Assembly: GCA_030374765.1 (NCBI GenBank)
Contig: JARGXX010000129.1
Span: forward strand, 496,001-560,000
DNA: 64,000 nt
Reading direction: 5' to 3'
Origin: Agarophyton chilense
Lineage: Eukaryota > Rhodophyta > Florideophyceae > Gracilariales > Gracilariaceae
Made by a program: the position numbers and the translations under genes. A model generated the notes under the pieces. The model saw nothing but the letters and a program-made list of their open reading frames with translations. It did not search any database and was not told the DNA's origin. The number at the start of each line of letters is the position of its first letter. Positions within the stretch are counted from its first letter, which is position 1. Shown here piece by piece: positions 21,578 through 31,372 of this stretch.

Positions 21578-23265
21578 ATTGCTGAAACCGTCTTCTATGC
21601 TAGCAAAGAGAGGTACATTTCCCCTTCTGTACCCGTATGGCGACGAGCATAAACCGTTTGACCTGCGTTTGTATCTACAAGCACGAAATGGTACGCAAGA
21701 AAGCTTAGGGCTTGGTTTCGATCAGTGGAATCTTCAGAAGCTTACTTGGGCACAAAATGCAAAGCGTCGACTGTATTCAGATAACTTTTTGCTTAATAGT
21801 GGTCCATTAATGCAAATGTGGTTGCTTTGCACACAAACGAACATTGAAGACATGCGACTTCAATACCTAGAACGGCAGCAGCAAGCACGCATAGTTCAAG
21901 AGACGGAAATCGTTCAAGCGCAAAATCAATCGACTGGCGGAATGACTGACGCGCAATACAGGCTTATGGGACGCATTTTGCTTCCTGATGACTCAGTGAA
22001 CTCTTCTTTGTACTGGAAAAGTAAACGACAGGATGTGCAAGCGATTGTGGCAAGAAAAGGACCCCCTTCGCTATTCATCACCGTCACAATGAACGTATGG
22101 CGAGCGGATGTGAAGCGTTTAGGCATGGATACGACTCATCGGAGTGCTTTCACAGCACCAGCTAATCGTCCATGCCCGTTTGACCGCCCAGACTTGATTG
22201 CCAGAGGTTACAACCAGTACATCAACGATATTGTGAAAGACCTCGAAAAGAATTCAGAACAGTTATTTGGGTCCAAGTGCTTGGGACTTGCAGCAAAGCT
22301 GGAGTTTCAAGAACGAAACGTACCGCACCATCACATCCTGCTATGGTTTGAAGGAGGTGTAATAGAAGACGTAGATGCCATTGACAGTCTGATGATTCGA
22401 GCCGAAATACCAAGTCCAGGGGAAGATGACGAACTGCGCGCCCTCGTTTTATCTATGCACCGCCACCGCCACTCTTCATATTGTCGTAATCGTGCAGGTC
22501 GTTGCCGATTTGGGTACGATAGCACAATGATTGTCCAAGAAACATACATCGAAGAAGGAACAAACCGTGTTGTTTACCGAAGAAGAAATGAAGAAGATCT
22601 CAAAATCGTGCCATACAATCCTACACTCACTAAGAAGTACCGCTCACACATCAATGTAGAACGCACGCAGGGTGGAGGAGCGGTAGCGTACCTCATGTAG
22701 TATGCTTTTAAGCAGCCCAAAGCACAAGAAGTTGCTCTGAATGTTAGCAACCAGAATGAATCGGGTACAGATACCCAACAACCAGCTGTGGTGCAGAATG
22801 AAATCCGTGCCTACATGCGGGCACGTGTGGTGGGTGCCGTGAATGCTGCTTGGCGAATCTTTGAGTTTCGTCACGTCTCCATTCTGCCCACTGTGGAGCG
22901 ACTTGCAATACATTTGGAAGGAGGGAGAGAGACCTTTTGTTCTTCGCAGCCCTAATGACATTCACACGGCTTCACAGCCATCAACACTGGAACGGTATTT
23001 TCAGAGATCTGAGACATATGCCAGTCTTGATTACCTCTCTTACTATGAAAAGGTGCGCCTGTATCGAACCCTCCCAACTAGTGTACTCAATCAGTTTGAT
23101 GGAGACTGTACTCAAATGCCGAGAGACGATTGTGATCCGTCGATGTATGTCGTGGAGAGGTCAGAAGAGAATCAGTGCGTCGCCAGATTTCGAGCCGTCG
23201 TTCCTGCCGAAATAGAGCTTTTTTCACTGCGTTTATTACTTATGAATCGCGCCTCAAGTTCTTAG
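21567..23265 (+). pseudogene. Helitron Rep (HUH endonuclease) domain, broken
   Basis: Begins with LYPYGDEHKP (the Helitron-like LFPYG motif). It continues with PSLFITVTMNVW, the HUH motif in NVPHHHILLWFEGG (about codon 251), GRCRFGYD, VVYRRRNEEDLKIVPYNP and KKYRSHINVERT. A TAG at 22698 interrupts just before YAFKQPK. The same frame continues with NEIRAYMRARVVGAVNAAWRIFEF and PTVERLAIHLEGG, then a shift near 22950 gives STLERYFQR, YLSYYEKVRLYR and IELFSLRLLLMNRA, closing at 23265. These all match the expected order of Rep and the following linker. HUH residues are intact, so the lesion count is small (one stop and about two frameshifts). It would nick and transfer single strands in rolling-circle transposition if restored. 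Confidence 0.8.
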
Positions 23266-23414
23266 GAAGATGCGAGGACCATTGACGGATAGCAGCTTTC
23301 CACATTTCGGGAAGCAGCGATCGCAAGCGGGCTGCTCAGTGACGGTACCGAGTTTGCCATTGCGTTTGAAGAAGAGGCATTCAAATATACAGCACTTTAT
23401 CTGAACTGCGGCGG

Positions 23415-25223
23415 TTGGTAGTTACGCTGTATCAGCAAGGCGCAGATGCAGAGAAAATGGTTGTTGATCACTGGGAGGCGCTGTGCAGAGATATTCACGC
23501 TGGGGATAAACAACAGCGAAAGCTGGATATGTATCGACGAATTATTAGCATATCTGACCACAATGGAGGTCGTTTGCTCCGTGAGCATAGCCATTTTGTT
23601 CAATATATCCAGCAAAATGAGGAACAAACTGAGACTGATCGTGGAGTAGTCACTCGCCAATTAAGAGTGGTGCGAAATGCAATCACACTGCAATCCAGGT
23701 ATAATACATTGAAACCAACACAAAAACACGTCCTGGATACGATTGTGAATGCTTTAGAACTCCGACAGCGATCCGATCAAGATCGTCTGACCACTCCTGG
23801 AAACGTTTTCTTTATACAAGGATCTGCAGGCACTGGAAAGACGTATATGTTGAATTTGTTGCGGGATATATGTGAATCAAAAGGAATGCTAGTTGAATTG
23901 ACAGCTACAACGGGAATCGCTGCATCCCTTTACAAGGGAGGTCGCACATTCCACAGTCTGCTTGGTTTGGGTGTGGGAGATAAAGACAGTACTACTACAC
24001 AACTTTCACTGTTGTCCAAGTACGGTCCTCGGTCTCAACGAGCGGAACTTTTGCGCAATCTACAGCTACTCGTACTTGACGAGGTTTCGATGCTCTCCAG
24101 AAGGTTGTTTGAGCTCATGAACGTGCTACTCAAGGACTTGCGAAGTTCTCAAACACAAACGCAACCGCCATGTTTCGGTGGACTATCTATAGTGCTCGCC
24201 GGCGACTACTCACAGTTGCTTCCTGTTGTGCCTCAGTCGTACATGGAGCCTGAGGCGGGTGGGAACGTTCGAAGAGTGTATACAAACATTTTGAACGAGC
24301 TGCCATGGAAAAGCAATCTCTGCACAGATTCCTCTGTGCAAGTTCTTTATCTCACAGAACAAGTTCGCCAAGAAGATGTTCCGGGGTTTACGGCTTTTTT
24401 GCGTGCCGTTGCGCGCAACACCATCTCGAGTACTATACCACCTCCACTGCAGTCTACTGGAGTGATGCAAAATGCATATACGTTTGTGTGGAAGTGGGTC
24501 ACGACCCGGCGCAAAGAAGATGTAGATCTCAGCAAAATGATAATTGCATCCACAAATCATTTGGTGGATGAACATAATACTGCTGCCCTGAATCTTTTTC
24601 CGGGTGAGCAAATCACTTTGCAATCCGCAACTACAGTACAGCCACTTCGAGCGCAGACTGCCGAGTCGGATATTTCGGACACTATTGTGCCTGAGTTTGC
24701 CTATGAATATGCTCCTACTGGTATCTCTCCACACAACCTGTGCCTCAAAATTGGTGTTCCTGTGATGGTTATTCGAAACGTTCTGCATCCAGTGTTAGTA
24801 AATGGAAAAATGTTTGTCGTAGTTCGTGTGGATCAGTTTACGATGCATGTGGCAAGGTTCAATGAAAACGGTCAAGTAATCGAGTCACAAGTGCTGCATC
24901 GCATTGATTTTGAGTTTTCCTTTGCAGACATTCCTATGATTCGAAGACAGTTCCCCATTCGACTTGAATTTGCAGCAACAGTTCACAAAGGACAGGGCAA
25001 AACTCTGAACGGTTTAGTTGTTGATGTGCGATCAAATTTCTTCTGTGCAGGTCAGCTGTATGTGGAGCTGTCACGAGTGCGAAGGAACGAGCATGTGTTG
25101 TTACTGCACGACTCTAGCCTTACGCCTGACAATCCACAGAAGATACATCCGATGCCAGTTCCACTAATCAATCCAGTGCTTCCTGAGGCTATACAGTTTT
25201 GCAATCCTCACCCCACTACGTAG
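23415..25223 (+). CDS. Helitron Pif1-like superfamily 1 helicase (C-terminal RepHel)
   Basis: Open for about 600 codons. Motifs in order: Walker A GSAGTGKTYML (about codon 137), TATTGIAASLYKGGRTFHSLLGL (motif Ia), LLVLDEVSMLS (Walker B), LAGDYSQLLPVV (motif III), LTEQVRQED (motif IV), LCLKIGVPVMVIRN and VHKGQGKTL, then LYVELSRVR (motifs V-VI). It unwinds the displaced strand during rolling-circle transposition. The open frame starts with TTG and the first ATG is at 23457, with no host-like leader, so this is the severed C-terminal half of the RepHel protein rather than an independent gene; a domesticated stand-alone helicase is less likely. No lesions are visible. Confidence 0.8.
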   Translation: MVVTLYQQGADAEKMVVDHWEALCRDIHAGDKQQRKLDMYRRIISISDHNGGRLLREHSHFVQYIQQNEEQTETDRGVVTRQLRVVRNAITLQSRYNTLKPTQKHVLDTIVNALELRQRSDQDRLTTPGNVFFIQGSAGTGKTYMLNLLRDICESKGMLVELTATTGIAASLYKGGRTFHSLLGLGVGDKDSTTTQLSLLSKYGPRSQRAELLRNLQLLVLDEVSMLSRRLFELMNVLLKDLRSSQTQTQPPCFGGLSIVLAGDYSQLLPVVPQSYMEPEAGGNVRRVYTNILNELPWKSNLCTDSSVQVLYLTEQVRQEDVPGFTAFLRAVARNTISSTIPPPLQSTGVMQNAYTFVWKWVTTRRKEDVDLSKMIIASTNHLVDEHNTAALNLFPGEQITLQSATTVQPLRAQTAESDISDTIVPEFAYEYAPTGISPHNLCLKIGVPVMVIRNVLHPVLVNGKMFVVVRVDQFTMHVARFNENGQVIESQVLHRIDFEFSFADIPMIRRQFPIRLEFAATVHKGQGKTLNGLVVDVRSNFFCAGQLYVELSRVRRNEHVLLLHDSSLTPDNPQKIHPMPVPLINPVLPEAIQFCNPHPTT

Positions 25224-25410
25224 ATATGCATCAGTGCTCAAACACTCAGCCAAAAAAAGTATTATGCTTTTCTATTTGTTTGCGTGTAAACCTGTTTTGA
25301 TCTTCAAACTTTTTCCCATTCCGGATTAGAGACGCACGGAGCCATAAAAATCCAAATCACCAAGACAGTTTGAAACCAATGCATTCTCGTGCTACAAAGA
25401 GATATCCGGC

Positions 25411-25780
25411 GCCACTGTGCGTGCCGCGGCCGCTGCTAAGGCGCGCAGCCCCGCTAGCGGCCGTCAAGTTGCAATGTCCGTCACTTGAAATCTACACTAC
25501 AAGTTATAGTATTGGCGGCAGTTCAAACGGAAATATGTGCGTGTCGTGGCCGCTGCTAAGGCGCGCAGCGCCGGTAGCGGCCGTCAAGTTGCATAGTCCG
25601 TCACTTTAAGTCTACACTGCAAGTAATAGTATTGGCGGCAGTTCAAACGGAAATATGTGCGTGTCGCGGCCGCTGCTAAGGCGCGCAGCGCCGCTAGCGG
25701 CCGTCAAGTTGCTAAGTCCGTGCCTGTACGTCGACACTGCAAGTTACAGTTTCGGAGGCAGTTTGAACGGCATAATATGC
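25411..25780. repeat. 120-bp tandem repeats with an internal palindrome
   Basis: Three units with an exact 120-bp period (GGCCGCTGCTAAGG recurs at the ends of lines 25440, 25560 and 25680), plus a partial fourth. Each unit holds a GGCCGCT...AGCGGCC inverted repeat around a GGCGCGCAGC core. The units are far more GC-rich than their surroundings. Located between the helicase and the proposed Helitron 3' end. Confidence 0.85.
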
Positions 25781-25849
25781 TACACTGCCCCATTGCTTTT
25801 AAAAAAAAATGTCCTTAACCAAGCTCACCATACATTTCAGAGCTCGTTT

Positions 25850-25884
25850 CACGATATATCTTTAATATATCGTGCACCAGCTAA
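25850..25884 (+). other. Candidate Helitron 3' terminus
   Basis: Perfect 10-bp hairpin CACGATATAT/ATATATCGTG with a 5-nt loop (25850-25874), then CACCAG, then CTAA (25881-25884) followed by T. Helitrons end in a hairpin a few bases before CTRR and insert before T. The match is by pattern only. Confidence 0.45.
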
Positions 25885-27739
25885 TGCTAAACGGCACAGC
25901 GCTCTTAGTAGCCGATAACCTGCTATGATCCATCACTGTACGTCGACACTGTCAATAATAGAATCTTCAGCAATCTTGGCCTTATATCTCTGCAAAAGGC
26001 TACGCTTAGAGCTACAAACGCTACTAAAAGCTCAAGCATATTATAATAAGCTTCATAGAAACGAAATAGTCGAGCAGAACGACCGCGGCGCGCAGCGCCG
26101 CCTGCGGCCGAAGGCCGCTTTCTATTGTACTACAATTACTAACAATCACTCAACCAGAAGGTACATGTCAACACTACACGTAGCTGAAAACACCTAGATG
26201 GTAGCTCGCCCGGAGCTGGGTGGCCGATGATCCCTCGCGTCCATCAATTACAAGGTCAGTGTAGTATATCGACAACCTCAAAGGTCAAACCTTCTGCCAC
26301 TTTACGATAAGGGTTACTGTCTTTTCTTAAAGATTCTGCGACAAACGTCACGCTCCGATCATGTGTAATGAAACGTGCGGTGGTGCTGTGACGTGTGTAA
26401 CACGGCTGTGATGCAATTGACTGGGCGTGGAAGTGCTTGGATAGAAAGAAAGCACATCAAACGAAAAGTTGGATCCAAAAAGTCATGCCAAAGGGTACGA
26501 GATGGCACAGAGAAATTGCAAATGTGCTTGGTTGATTCGCATAATAAAACGGCACAATAAACTTTTCCAAACTTTAAAATTTCGAGATGAGAAGAGAAAC
26601 AATTTTCGCGCGATATTTTTGCCACGATAATGACAAAAAGTTTTAGGCATTGCGTAAATGTAGTGCATCATGCTCTTTTGAAAAATCCTGAACGGTTGAA
26701 GGAGTGTTGTGGGCACCTTTTTGGAAGTGACTCTGCGGGCTATAAATTAGAGTAAAGTTCGGCGAAAACAAGCCTTTTCCGAAACTCAATGGTACAGATA
26801 GATGAAGAGAAAAATTAGTGTCCAGATATAAACTTTGTCTTCTTAATCATATCCAAATCAAGGCAGCCGAAGATTTATGTCAGTAGTCACTAGCATTCAG
26901 ACTCTCTAGCTCCCGGTCAGACACTTCGGATTTGTAACGATTTCTTCAGCCTTCCTACTTCTGCGTTAACCAGATACACGCGTGTACAATCCCTATACTG
27001 CTTACTAAATAGAGATGATAACAAACGTTTATGGTTTCAGTCTATAACAGAAGCCGAATTTTTGCAGGAAAGGTTACGCAGCACCACTTGGGACAACTTT
27101 TCGATCAGTACTAGAGCTGAGATTACCACCAAAGTTTTAAGATTGCCACAGACTTTACAATCTGTGGATGCTTTCTAGACAGAGGAAGTACCGTTGATAC
27201 ACAAAGAACGCCTCAAGGCCATGCAAAGGGCTCTTCACCGATTGCAGTAGGAAAACAGGATATAATTTGCCCAGCGGCGAGCAGTTCAGTAGACCTCTGT
27301 ACTCTGGTCAACGCCTCACAGATTAAGGTAGTATGTAGTGCTATTATTCTAGCTGCAGTCGCCTCATTGAAACCCAGACGGTAAACGCTTTGTTTTTAGA
27401 TGAAGTTGAACGGCTTTAATAAAACAATGTTTTAGGGTGTCATTTGTTTATTTTCATTGTTACAGGGAGAACTCAGAGTCATCAGAGCCTTTTTTATAGA
27501 GATGTGGAACCTCCAAAACGGAGCTGAAACGCATCACTGATAGTTACTACTATGTGCTTCTAGGTTACTCTAATAGCTGCTAGCAGCGTTTAAAGCAGCA
27601 CACAAAGCAATAAAAATATAAAAACTAGAATATTTTCCCCAATGCGCCATTATGGCTTTCGAAGCCATCGGTGAAATACAGAGTACAGATCCTGTTAACA
27701 CTCTGTAAACGTGTGTTCCAGCAATGCTGGAACACTGTG
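25885..27739. other. AT-rich spacer between Helitron and copia element
   Basis: About 1.85 kb with no convincing ORF. A GC-rich palindromic patch (26083-26120, CGCGGCGCGCAGCGCCGCC) recalls the core of the 120-bp repeats. Inverted repeats ATGGCTT/AAGCCAT (27652-27668) and an 11-bp-arm palindrome (27713-27735) sit just outside the copia element. Confidence 0.45.
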
Positions 27740-27744
27740 CGCAT

Positions 27745-27834
27745 TGTGAGTGGAAGGCACTGACCGTTCTCTTTACAATGATCTCGTTGTCGTCTACTGC
27801 TTAAGTACTTTTGTGACTGTAATGCTGTTTGACA
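27745..27834 (-). repeat. Copia 3' LTR (90 bp)
   Basis: TGTGAGTGGAAGG...CTGTTTGACA on the plus strand, 87 of 90 bases shared with 33192-33281. The pol stop codon (27860) is only 25 bases upstream in element orientation. Confidence 0.9.
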
Positions 27835-27859
27835 TTTCAAAATGCGATACAGCAATGTG

Positions 27860-30571
27860 TTAAGATGTTGTTTGACAGTCCCCGGTTGCTGTGTCGCATT
27901 TTGTGTCTGGACGGGGTGTGACTCGAAGACGATGTCGGAGAAGTTTGAATCGGTCTTGGTGTAGGGGCTTTGTGAGTATGTCCGCTGTCATTTCTGTTGT
28001 GGGTATAAGTTGTACGCGAATGTGTTGGTTGGCGACGTGGTGTTGTATATAATGATGTCTGATGTCGATGTATTTCCTTTGCTTTGTGGGTGCCTGGTTT
28101 TCGGCTATGAGAACGGCGGAGCTATTGTCTATGCAGTGCGGTATTTGGATGATTGGTGGTTGGTTTGCTGATTGTAGAAGTTTTGATATCCAAATCGTGT
28201 GCCGCGTTGCGTCTGTGGCTGCTATGTAGTCTGCTTCCGTTGTAGACAGCGCGACTACGTTCTGTTTCCGTGAGGCCCAAGAGATGGGTGTGCCATGGAT
28301 GTTGTGGATGGTTCCGGTGATTGATTGGCGGTCCTTTGCGTTGGCGAAGTCGGCATCGTTGTAGACGCGGAGCGGGTTTGGTTGTGTGGAAGGTTTGTGT
28401 TGCGAAAGGGAAAAGCAGAGTCCGTGTGTGCGAGTAACTTTCAGGTAACGTAAAAGGGTTTTGAGTGCTTGCTGGTGGTGGTGCTGCGGTTTTGACATGT
28501 GTTGTGCCAGTCGGTTAGTTGCGTACGCTATGTAGGGTCGCGTGCTGTCTGTCACATAGCGTATTTCGCCGAGGATTTGGCGGTACCTTGTGGATTCTTT
28601 GGCGTTTAGCGGTTTCGTGGGTGGTTGTTGATCTAGTGCCTTGACGTTGTTATACGAGGTATGAGTGGCGTTGCAGTCTTGCATTTGTGTTTGTTGCAGT
28701 ATGGAATCTATCGCGTCTGGTTGTGACAGATGAACGTTGCCGTTGGGTGATCGGGTAATCGTCCAGTTGAGGAAGCGGGTGGGTGTTCCGAGGCGTTTGA
28801 TCTTGTATTTCTGTAGCATTTGTCGATAGAGGGAGTCTATAAGTGGTTGGTGGGACGCGAGTACCAGGAAGTCATCGATCGTGGTGCTGACAACGAGGTA
28901 TCCAGTGTTGCTGCGGAGTGTATAGAGACAAGGGTCGTGTTCGGAGCTTGTGAATCCCAGTGCTGTGAGAAAGTTCTGTAGACCGTGGTTGTAATAGTAG
29001 GCTGCAGGGGGTGAGCCGTAAAGGTTGCCGTTTAGTTTACTGTACCTGCTGTTATGTCGATAGGTTCGGTCGAAGCTGGGCATTTGCTTGACATAGACCG
29101 GTCTGTCGTGTTGGTACTGCTGATGCAGATAGGCGGATTTAATGTCAAAATGCTCCAGCGGTAGATTCATTGTGGCGTGGAGTGCGAGAAGCATTCTCTG
29201 TGTGGTTCTGTCGGCGGTGTACGTGGTGGTGTGTTTGGGGTTGAAATGTAGGCCTGGTTTCATGAGGTCTCCTCCGAGGTTGCAACGGGCTTTGCGTTGG
29301 ATGATGTGTCCTTCGGCTGAGCGCTTATACCGATATATCATCATCAATGGGATGATGGATTCTGGCGGAGGGAAGAAATCTGGTGGTAGCCATCGTATGC
29401 TGTTGTGGGTATCAAGGGTATTTAGCTCTGTGACGTGCGCTGTTTTCCACTTTGTCGCATCGGGGTATTTCCTTGCTTGTTGGACAGTGGCGGGAGGGGG
29501 TGTGGAAAGTGTTATGGTGTTTGGTGTGGGCTGGTTGTAGGTGGCTTTGGTTTTGAAGGTTGTGGTTGTGGTGCTGGTGGGGTTTTTGTTTTTGTGATAT
29601 GGATGGAAGTCGGTTGCTCGAACTTGCTCGTAGTTTGTGGTACGTAGATTAAGTACGATGACATGTTTGAGTGATATGGCGTACATGTACCGTGCGGGGT
29701 CGGCTCTTTGCTCGAGTTTTTTCTTTGGCGCGTAGATGGGGATTGTTTCGAGTTCGCCGAAGGTGTAGATGCGTTTGAGTTGAGGTTTTTGTCTGTACCA
29801 GAGTTGGTATGGCGAGGTGTCTGTTGTTGAATGATGTGGCAGATTGTATTTGAAGATGATGTCTCTTGCTGCGTCTTCCCAATATGTGTCGGCGAGGCCT
29901 GAAGTGGCGATGATTGCTCGTACTGATTCCATGATGGTTCTATTGAGCCGTTCTGCTATTCCGTTTTCCTGTGGTTGGTATGGGGTGCGAATGTGGTGCT
30001 GAAGGCGGTGTCTGGCGTAGATCTCCTGCATGGTTGTAGATGTGTATTCTTTTGCATTGTCGCTGAGTATGTCCGAGAGTGGGTGTTGCATTTTATGGCG
30101 AATGTGGTGTAGTGTGGCGTTGATGTAGTTGGGTATGTCTCTTCGATCCGCGATGAAATGGCCGAATAGGAATTTGCTTGTTGCGCACACTATGAGAAGC
30201 ATATGGTTGTTCCCATGCTGGGAAGTGGGTGTAATTGGTCCGCATGTGTCGGTGCTCACGTAGGCTCCGGTGGGGTAATGGTGTTCGGTTTTTCTGTGTG
30301 GGGCTGGATTAAGTTTAGCTCCGTGGCATGCTGAGCATGAGATAGGTGTGTTTGGTGATAAGGTTGTCGGCATTTGTGGGACTAGTCGTTGTGCTTTTGT
30401 GAGGGCTAGTTTCTTGGGATGAGCATGATTCATCTTTATGTGCCATTGGTGGGTTGTGTGTGTAGAGCAACGCCTAGTTAGGGGATACTTGAAGATGCAA
30501 CTCAGTGAATGAGGATTGAACCCTCCGAGGGTTATGACTATGATCCCCTCTAAGGTGTGCTGAGGTGGCAC
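27860..30571 (-). CDS. Copia pol C-terminal part: integrase, RT, RNase H
   Basis: About 900 codons, uninterrupted. After residues derived from the insertion (to about residue 30) it has the integrase zinc region (HQWHIKMNHAH and CSACH), the catalytic core Asp (STDTCGPI), Asp (LSDNAKEY) and Glu (QENGIAERLNRTI). RT follows with RWLPPDFF, FDIKSAYLHQQY and TTIDDFLVLA in place of the usual YVDD box. RNase H has VYNDADFAN, LSTTEADYIAA and IDNSSAV, ending in ILTKPLHQDRFKLLRHRL. It was once continuous with the gag-protease ORF upstream. Catalytic residues look intact, so the element lost activity mainly through the insertion. Confidence 0.9.
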   Translation of the reverse strand: MPPQHTLEGIIVITLGGFNPHSLSCIFKYPLTRRCSTHTTHQWHIKMNHAHPKKLALTKAQRLVPQMPTTLSPNTPISCSACHGAKLNPAPHRKTEHHYPTGAYVSTDTCGPITPTSQHGNNHMLLIVCATSKFLFGHFIADRRDIPNYINATLHHIRHKMQHPLSDILSDNAKEYTSTTMQEIYARHRLQHHIRTPYQPQENGIAERLNRTIMESVRAIIATSGLADTYWEDAARDIIFKYNLPHHSTTDTSPYQLWYRQKPQLKRIYTFGELETIPIYAPKKKLEQRADPARYMYAISLKHVIVLNLRTTNYEQVRATDFHPYHKNKNPTSTTTTTFKTKATYNQPTPNTITLSTPPPATVQQARKYPDATKWKTAHVTELNTLDTHNSIRWLPPDFFPPPESIIPLMMIYRYKRSAEGHIIQRKARCNLGGDLMKPGLHFNPKHTTTYTADRTTQRMLLALHATMNLPLEHFDIKSAYLHQQYQHDRPVYVKQMPSFDRTYRHNSRYSKLNGNLYGSPPAAYYYNHGLQNFLTALGFTSSEHDPCLYTLRSNTGYLVVSTTIDDFLVLASHQPLIDSLYRQMLQKYKIKRLGTPTRFLNWTITRSPNGNVHLSQPDAIDSILQQTQMQDCNATHTSYNNVKALDQQPPTKPLNAKESTRYRQILGEIRYVTDSTRPYIAYATNRLAQHMSKPQHHHQQALKTLLRYLKVTRTHGLCFSLSQHKPSTQPNPLRVYNDADFANAKDRQSITGTIHNIHGTPISWASRKQNVVALSTTEADYIAATDATRHTIWISKLLQSANQPPIIQIPHCIDNSSAVLIAENQAPTKQRKYIDIRHHYIQHHVANQHIRVQLIPTTEMTADILTKPLHQDRFKLLRHRLRVTPRPDTKCDTATGDCQTTS

Positions 30572-31372
30572 TGTTTTCTGGTTAGAGTTCGCCTATGAAG
30601 TGAAAATTCTGATGGCCCATGGTTGGATTGGCCCCGTGATACACATGGCTTAATTTTGGCAGCGATTTTCGGATATTTGTTAGAACGTTGGACTTTTGGG
30701 CCCTGACAGTAGGATCTCCACGTGTATGGCCCTGAGCAGGTGTGCACTACTGTAGAGCTTAGTTAGTGGGCCCTACTTAGGGAGACGAGATCTGACAGTC
30801 CGAAGCTCAGAGGAAAATGGAAACCAAGGTTGGTCTTCGATACCATTAGAGGTTCTTCGTCGCCATCGTTTCGGCCTTACAACCCGGAATGGGCTCTGGT
30901 TAGCAACGCCTGCGTAGGGACACGACTGCACTTGGAGAGTGCCCACGTTTGGGTTCCGTGCAACCACCCCCTTGGGACCGCTCAGACGACCTGCGTGCAC
31001 GATACCCCGTGGGGGTTCTGCTTACTTGTTGCGTGCTTTTTGTGTTTCCTTTCGAGGACAGGTTTTCGCCCCTGTATTGGGTTTCTTTTGTTGTTTCGCC
31101 CCTTTTCTGGTTCTCGGGTCCGGTGCCTGTTAGTGCCCGACCCTCGCCCCGTTTTTCCTCTTCGCCGGATTTTCCCCCATTCTTTGGGATACCCATACCC
31201 ATTCCCGATCCAACGGTTTCTACCCCTCACCTCCGTCGGTACTGCCGGAATCCCCCGTGGGAGTTACACCCCACACTACGGGTGAAACGGAGGGCTCTGT
31301 CTCTGAGTCTGCCTCCCCCAGGGAGCAAGGCTTCGAACACCTTGAGAGCACTTCCCGTCGCCGAATTTTGCT
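30480..31372. mobile_element. Unidentified ~0.9-kb insertion in copia pol
   Basis: Sequence with no pol similarity separates QSNIQHIVEQ (ending near 31372) from HTTHQWHIKMNHAH (starting near 30480), which would be adjacent in an intact copia protein. It is GC-richer than the element. Its two ends carry short inverted GAGCAA/TTGCTC. A minus-strand B-box-like GGGTTCAATCC sits near 30512. No transposase is visible; a SINE or other non-autonomous insert is possible. Exact edges and target duplication could not be settled. Confidence 0.5.

Larger units (their letters stand above)
20029..25884 (+). mobile_element. Helitron-type rolling-circle transposon
   Basis: A plus-strand series encodes, in order, a Cys-rich N-terminal region, an HUH replication-initiator (Rep) domain and a Pif1-type helicase, the RepHel layout that defines Helitrons. 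The Rep part has frameshifts and one or more stops; the helicase part is open over 600 codons. Downstream lie 120-bp palindromic tandem repeats and a hairpin followed by CTAA then T, a candidate 3' terminus (25850-25884). The 5' end is not located; 20029 is only the start of the open region. The low decay compared with the chromovirus suggests a younger insertion. Confidence 0.75.

Noticed and set aside
30500..30560. A tRNA gene in the copia insertion (B-box-like GGGTTCAATCC)
   Set aside because: T-arm-like hairpin only; no acceptor stem, D arm or proper A box could be folded.
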